7,880 nt of DNA, taken from assembly GCA_020848055.1 (NCBI GenBank), contig JADLBB010000158.1:1-7880 (forward strand). Reading direction: 5' to 3'. Below the pieces are notes generated by a model that searched no databases, was not told the origin of the DNA, and saw nothing but the letters and a program-made list of their open reading frames with translations. This document shows positions 5,534 to 7,880 of this stretch, in pieces (position 1 is the stretch's first letter; each line of letters opens with the position of its first letter). The DNA comes from Chloroflexota bacterium (GTDB lineage Bacteria; Chloroflexota; Limnocylindria; QHBO01). The translations under genes and the position numbers were made by a program.

Positions 5534-6289
5534 ATGACGCCGCGCGGCGAGCAGCTCTGCTACACCGACGCCTACCGGTGTTCGGTCACCGCACGGGTGC
5601 GCCATGTCGAGATCGGCGATGCGGTCGCGCTCGTCCTCGATCGGACGGTCTTCTATCCCGGTGGCGGCGGTCAGCCTTCCGATCGAGGTTTGCTGCTGCG
5701 TGCGGCGGATGGTCGGACGTGGACCGTCCGGTCGGCCCGCAAGCATGACGGCGAGATCGTCCATGAACTGGCGGCTGATGACGGCGATCCGCCATCTGTG
5801 GGCGACGCGCTGGAGGTGGACCTCGACTGGGCGCGTCGACTCGCCCTGATGCGGACCCACACCGCGCTTCATGCGCTGTGTGGCGTGGTCTGGCGCGATC
5901 ACGGCGCTCTCGTCACCGGCGGCAACATGGAGCCAGGCTCCGGGCGCATGGACTTCGAGTTCGAGACGATGTCGGGCGACCTCGTCGATGGCATCGAGGC
6001 GACGGTCAACGAAGAGCTGGCACGGGAGCGTGACGTCCGGGTCGCCGTCCTGCCGCGTGAGGAGGCATTCGCCATCCCCGATCTCATCAGGACGAAGGTC
6101 AACCTTCTGCCGCCTGGGATCGAGGAGATCAGGACGATCGAGATCGTCGGACTCGATCTCCAGGCCGATGGTGGGACGCATGTCGCGAACACCCGCGAGG
6201 TAGGTTCGATACGGGTCACCGGCTACGAGTCGAAGGGTCGCGTCAACAAGCGGATCAGGATCGTCCTCGACGACCCGGCGCCAGCCTGA
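5534..6289 (+). CDS. alaX: AlaX-type alanyl-tRNA editing protein
   Basis: This 251-aa protein is a free-standing relative of the alanyl-tRNA synthetase editing domain, which hydrolyses Ser-tRNA(Ala) (and Gly-tRNA(Ala) in some members) in the cytoplasm. Residues 38-52 read TVFYPGGGGQPSDRG, the family hallmark near the N-terminus. The first metal motif HxxxH is His109 and His113 (RTHTALHAL). The second, normally CxxxH, reads LQADGGTHVANTREVG with Asp212 in place of Cys and His216 retained. The end, YESKGRVNKRIRIVL, is also typical. The length suits the mid-size AlaX-M class, which carries the N-terminal GG domain but no C-Ala domain. ATG 5534 has no obvious Shine-Dalgarno. The stop overlaps the start of the next gene by one base, indicating translational coupling with a second editing enzyme. 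Confidence 0.9.
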   Translation: MTPRGEQLCYTDAYRCSVTARVRHVEIGDAVALVLDRTVFYPGGGGQPSDRGLLLRAADGRTWTVRSARKHDGEIVHELAADDGDPPSVGDALEVDLDWARRLALMRTHTALHALCGVVWRDHGALVTGGNMEPGSGRMDFEFETMSGDLVDGIEATVNEELARERDVRVAVLPREEAFAIPDLIRTKVNLLPPGIEEIRTIEIVGLDLQADGGTHVANTREVGSIRVTGYESKGRVNKRIRIVLDDPAPA

Positions 6290-6792
6290 TGGCCGCCCCG
6301 GGATCACGTCTCGACACACCGGCGCTGCGCGATGTCAGCGATCGTGGTATCGCCTTTCGTGTCGTAAGGACGGAGCGAGCCAGGACGGCGCAGGAGGCGG
6401 CCGATCTCCAGGGGCTCCCGCTCGGTGCGCTTCTCCGGACCATCGTGGTGCGGCGCGCCGAGGACGACTACCTGTTCGTGGTGGTGCCGGCCGGTCGGCG
6501 CTTCGACTGGCCCCGTCTGCGCCAGCATCTCGGCGTACGCCGACTGACGCTGCCCGATGCCGAGGAGGCGCGGGAGGTGACCGGATACGAGCGCTACACC
6601 ATCACCCCGTTCGGGGCGTCACGGGCATGGCCGGTCATCGCGGACGCGGCCATCCTGGGGGAGTCGGTCGTGTCCATCGGTGGCGGTGGGTTCGGGATCA
6701 GTCTGCACCTTTCCCCGGCGGAACTGGTGCGGGTACTCGACGCGGATGTGGTGGACGTCAGCGACCCGGAGACATCCGCGCCGGACACCTGA
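6289..6792 (+). CDS. YbaK/EbsC (ProX-like) aminoacyl-tRNA deacylase
   Basis: This 167-aa protein is a YbaK-superfamily domain, a trans-editing factor that hydrolyses mischarged tRNAs (Cys-tRNA(Pro), Ala-tRNA(Pro) or others by subfamily). Visible landmarks: RTAQEAADLQGLPLGALLRT (32-51); the beta-strand pair IVVRRAEDDYLFVVVPAG; FDWPRLRQHLG with LTLPDAEEAREVTGY; ITPFGASRAWPVIAD, the conserved PFG loop; and VSIGGGGFGISLHLSPAEL near the end. The usual catalytic lysine of YbaK/INS domains (in IVKT-type motifs) aligns with Arg50 in LLRT. I recall related actinobacterial/Chloroflexota proteins with RT here, so this may be a subfamily trait. The start ATG shares its A with the TGA of alaX (TGATG, 6287-6291), so the two are probably one translational unit. 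The exact substrate cannot be read from sequence. Confidence 0.88.
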   Translation: MAAPGSRLDTPALRDVSDRGIAFRVVRTERARTAQEAADLQGLPLGALLRTIVVRRAEDDYLFVVVPAGRRFDWPRLRQHLGVRRLTLPDAEEAREVTGYERYTITPFGASRAWPVIADAAILGESVVSIGGGGFGISLHLSPAELVRVLDADVVDVSDPETSAPDT

Positions 6793-6928
6793 ACCGCCCG
6801 AAGCGCCCCCCGCCCTCGGCGGTGTCATCCGGTTCGGTTGACGACGCCTCCGGGATCATCCGACACCATGGGTCCATCGACCCGGCACCCGACCGACTGC
6901 GTGCCACCTGCTCACCGGAGGATCCGTC
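6793..6928. promoter_or_regulatory. Leader region of the DUF1269 gene with Shine-Dalgarno site
   Basis: GGAGG at 6917-6921 lies 7 nt before ATG 6929 and is the clearest ribosome binding site in the window. It fixes that start. A TTGACG hexamer at 6838-6843 could be a -35 box, but no good -10 lies 16-18 nt beyond it. A short CCGCC/GGCGG stem at 6810-6822 is too weak to call a terminator of the preceding gene. Confidence 0.45.
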
Positions 6929-7552
6929 ATGGCTGAACCAGAGACCCCGCAGACCCCATCAGAGCCGCTCGTCGTCGTGGCCGCTGCCGTCGGAGACGAG
7001 AGCGGCGTGCTGGCCGAGGGCGCAGTCGCGGTCCAGGGCACGAAGGCTATCCTGGTCGCCCGCTTTGCCGATCCCGAGTCGGCTGGTGTCGCATATGACG
7101 CCCTGCGCACGGCTGAAGTCGAGCGTGACGTGCTCATCGATGGCGTGCTCGTCGTGGATGCCGGTGCTGACGGCAAGGTCAACATCCGCAAGATGACTGA
7201 TCACCACACCAGGACCGGGACCGCATGGGGTGCCGTGGCCGGTGGCGCACTCGCGCTGATCTTCCCGCCGTCGCTCATCGCCGGGATCGTCGGTGGCGGC
7301 CTGATCGGGGCGGTCATCGGCAAGATCGGCAACCTCGATGCCCGCAAGACCGTGGCCGCGCAACTCGGCACCGTGATCACCCCCGGATCATCGGGCATCG
7401 TGGCGCTGCTCGACCTGTCAGCGGTCGAAGCGGCGACCGCGGCCATCCCGCAGGCCGAGGAGGTCAAGGCTGTACCGGTCGACGATGCGACCGCCGCCGC
7501 GGTCAAGGAGGCTGCCGACGCTGCCGAGGGAGAGCCTGCGGCGGCTGGCTGA
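6929..7552 (+). CDS. DUF1269-family membrane protein with glycine-zipper helix
   Basis: This 207-aa protein matches the DUF1269 (COG4803-like) pattern. An N-terminal alpha/beta part (about 34-90) includes ILVARFADPESAGVAYDALR and VLVVDAGADGKVNIRKMTD. A basic/His stretch DHHTRTGT then leads into a Gly-rich hydrophobic segment at about 98-131 (WGAVAGGALALIFPPSL, then IVGGGLIGAVIGKIG). After it comes LDARKTVAAQLGTVITPGSS and a second small alpha/beta part, which includes GIVALLDLSAVEAATAAI. The tail from about 186 is Ala/Glu-rich. The hydrophobic segment, with GxxxG-type spacing and a PP break, probably forms a helical hairpin in the membrane. The family function is unknown. It has its own strong Shine-Dalgarno and is probably transcribed apart from the editing genes; a strong hairpin follows it. 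Confidence 0.85.
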   Translation: MAEPETPQTPSEPLVVVAAAVGDESGVLAEGAVAVQGTKAILVARFADPESAGVAYDALRTAEVERDVLIDGVLVVDAGADGKVNIRKMTDHHTRTGTAWGAVAGGALALIFPPSLIAGIVGGGLIGAVIGKIGNLDARKTVAAQLGTVITPGSSGIVALLDLSAVEAATAAIPQAEEVKAVPVDDATAAAVKEAADAAEGEPAAAG

Positions 7553-7579
7553 ATCCAGCGCCTCCTCCCGAGGATCGAC

Positions 7580-7604
7580 GACGCCCGGCCGAGTGCCGGG
7601 CGTC
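7580..7604. terminator. Hairpin terminator between convergent genes
   Basis: GACGCCCGGC (7580-7589) and GCCGGGCGTC (7595-7604) form a perfect 10-bp stem with a 5-nt loop CGAGT. It lies 28 nt after the DUF1269 stop and 66 nt beyond the end of the convergent transporter gene. Neither side has a T-run, so it would be a GC-only, probably bidirectional, terminator. Confidence 0.7.
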
Positions 7605-7670
7605 CGCACGTCAGTTCGGTGTCCGGCGCCTCAGAACGTCGTCCGATGCCTCAGTGCGGCATCCCGCAGC

Positions 7671-7880
7671 TCAGACCGCGGGTGCTTCCGCGGCCGAGTC
7701 CTGGTCGTGGTACTCGGACAGGAGGGCCACCTCACGATCGTGCCGCGGGAAGACGAAGGCGACCAGGGCCGCACCGACGAGGACCGAGACGATACCGGCG
7801 ATGTAGGCGTTCTGGTCTCCGGCCAGGAACGACTCACGCGCCGCGGCGATGATCTGGTCGGCGTACTGGGGATACTGCGC
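7671..7880 (-). CDS. Major facilitator superfamily transporter (DHA2-like), C-terminal 69 residues
   Basis: The minus strand is open from the window edge to TGA (7673-7671). The fragment reads YADQIIAAARESFLAGDQNA, then a transmembrane helix YIAGIVSVLVGAALVAFVFP, then a cytoplasmic tail PRHDREVALLSEYH ending in an acidic/Ala stretch. A loop of the type ITAAAxxSFLxGxxxAY, followed by one last helix and a PxxxxEExLLxxYH tail, is the usual C-terminus of 14-helix DHA2 (EmrB/QacA-like) drug-proton antiporters. The substrate is unknown because the rest of the protein lies to the right of the window. It converges on the DUF1269 gene across the hairpin. Confidence 0.75.
   Translation of the reverse strand, partial: AQYPQYADQIIAAARESFLAGDQNAYIAGIVSVLVGAALVAFVFPRHDREVALLSEYHDQDSAAEAPAV

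Noticed and set aside
4721..6319. 532-codon open frame on the minus strand
   Set aside because: It lies opposite the cupredoxin and AlaX genes, which have clear family motifs. Its translation is Arg-rich with no domain, as expected for an antisense shadow in GC-rich DNA.
7605..7670. Additional gene or regulatory RNA between the hairpin and the transporter stop
   Set aside because: Only 66 nt with no stable structure or coding signal beyond scattered CTCAG words.

Overview
This is a GC-rich bacterial window with strong G/C preference at third codon positions. It reads as chromosomal DNA with a worn mobile-element scar at its left end. The best guess for the organism is a soil or freshwater Chloroflexota (Limnocylindria-like) or a high-GC actinobacterium. 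The reasons are the giant LuxR/ATPase regulator, a cupredoxin lipoprotein with a Ser/Pro/Gly/Ala linker, start codons placed 6 nt after a -10-like box, and the GC content. This placement is an inference; there is no rRNA or other marker gene here.

Layout. Positions 1-126 are the last codons and right terminal inverted repeat of an IS3-family element. A small unknown three-helix membrane protein follows (224-628). From 813 to about 1171 lie relics of two more elements: the frameshifted, truncated N-terminus of an IS30-family transposase, and directly after it three tandem copies of a 33-34 nt repeat that resemble IS21-family ends. Positions 1309-4575 hold one very large LuxR-type regulator (1088 aa: AAA-type ATPase, TPR-like helices, GerE helix-turn-helix) whose Walker A lysine is replaced by valine. 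Its 3' end carries a perfect 12-bp hairpin inside the coding sequence.

The gap 4576-5005 has no large gene. It holds a possible 32-aa minus-strand membrane peptide with its own promoter-like sequence, an 8-bp GGTACC-centred inverted repeat, and a candidate promoter facing right. Then comes a rightward cluster: a secreted type-1 copper lipoprotein (5006-5500), an AlaX-type alanyl-tRNA editing hydrolase (5534-6289) and a YbaK/ProX-type aminoacyl-tRNA deacylase (6289-6792). The last two overlap by one base, so two trans-editing enzymes that clear mischarged tRNAs are probably translationally coupled. A DUF1269 glycine-zipper membrane protein (6929-7552) follows with its own Shine-Dalgarno site. 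A strong hairpin (7580-7604) then separates it from a convergent minus-strand gene, the C-terminal end of a major-facilitator drug-efflux-like transporter that runs off the right edge.

No CRISPR array, tRNA, rRNA or clearly new multi-gene system was found. The points most worth following up are the degenerate P-loop of the regulator, the coupled tRNA-editing pair with substituted active-site positions, the IS21-like repeat cluster without an element, and the small minus-strand ORF with its promoter and terminator signals.
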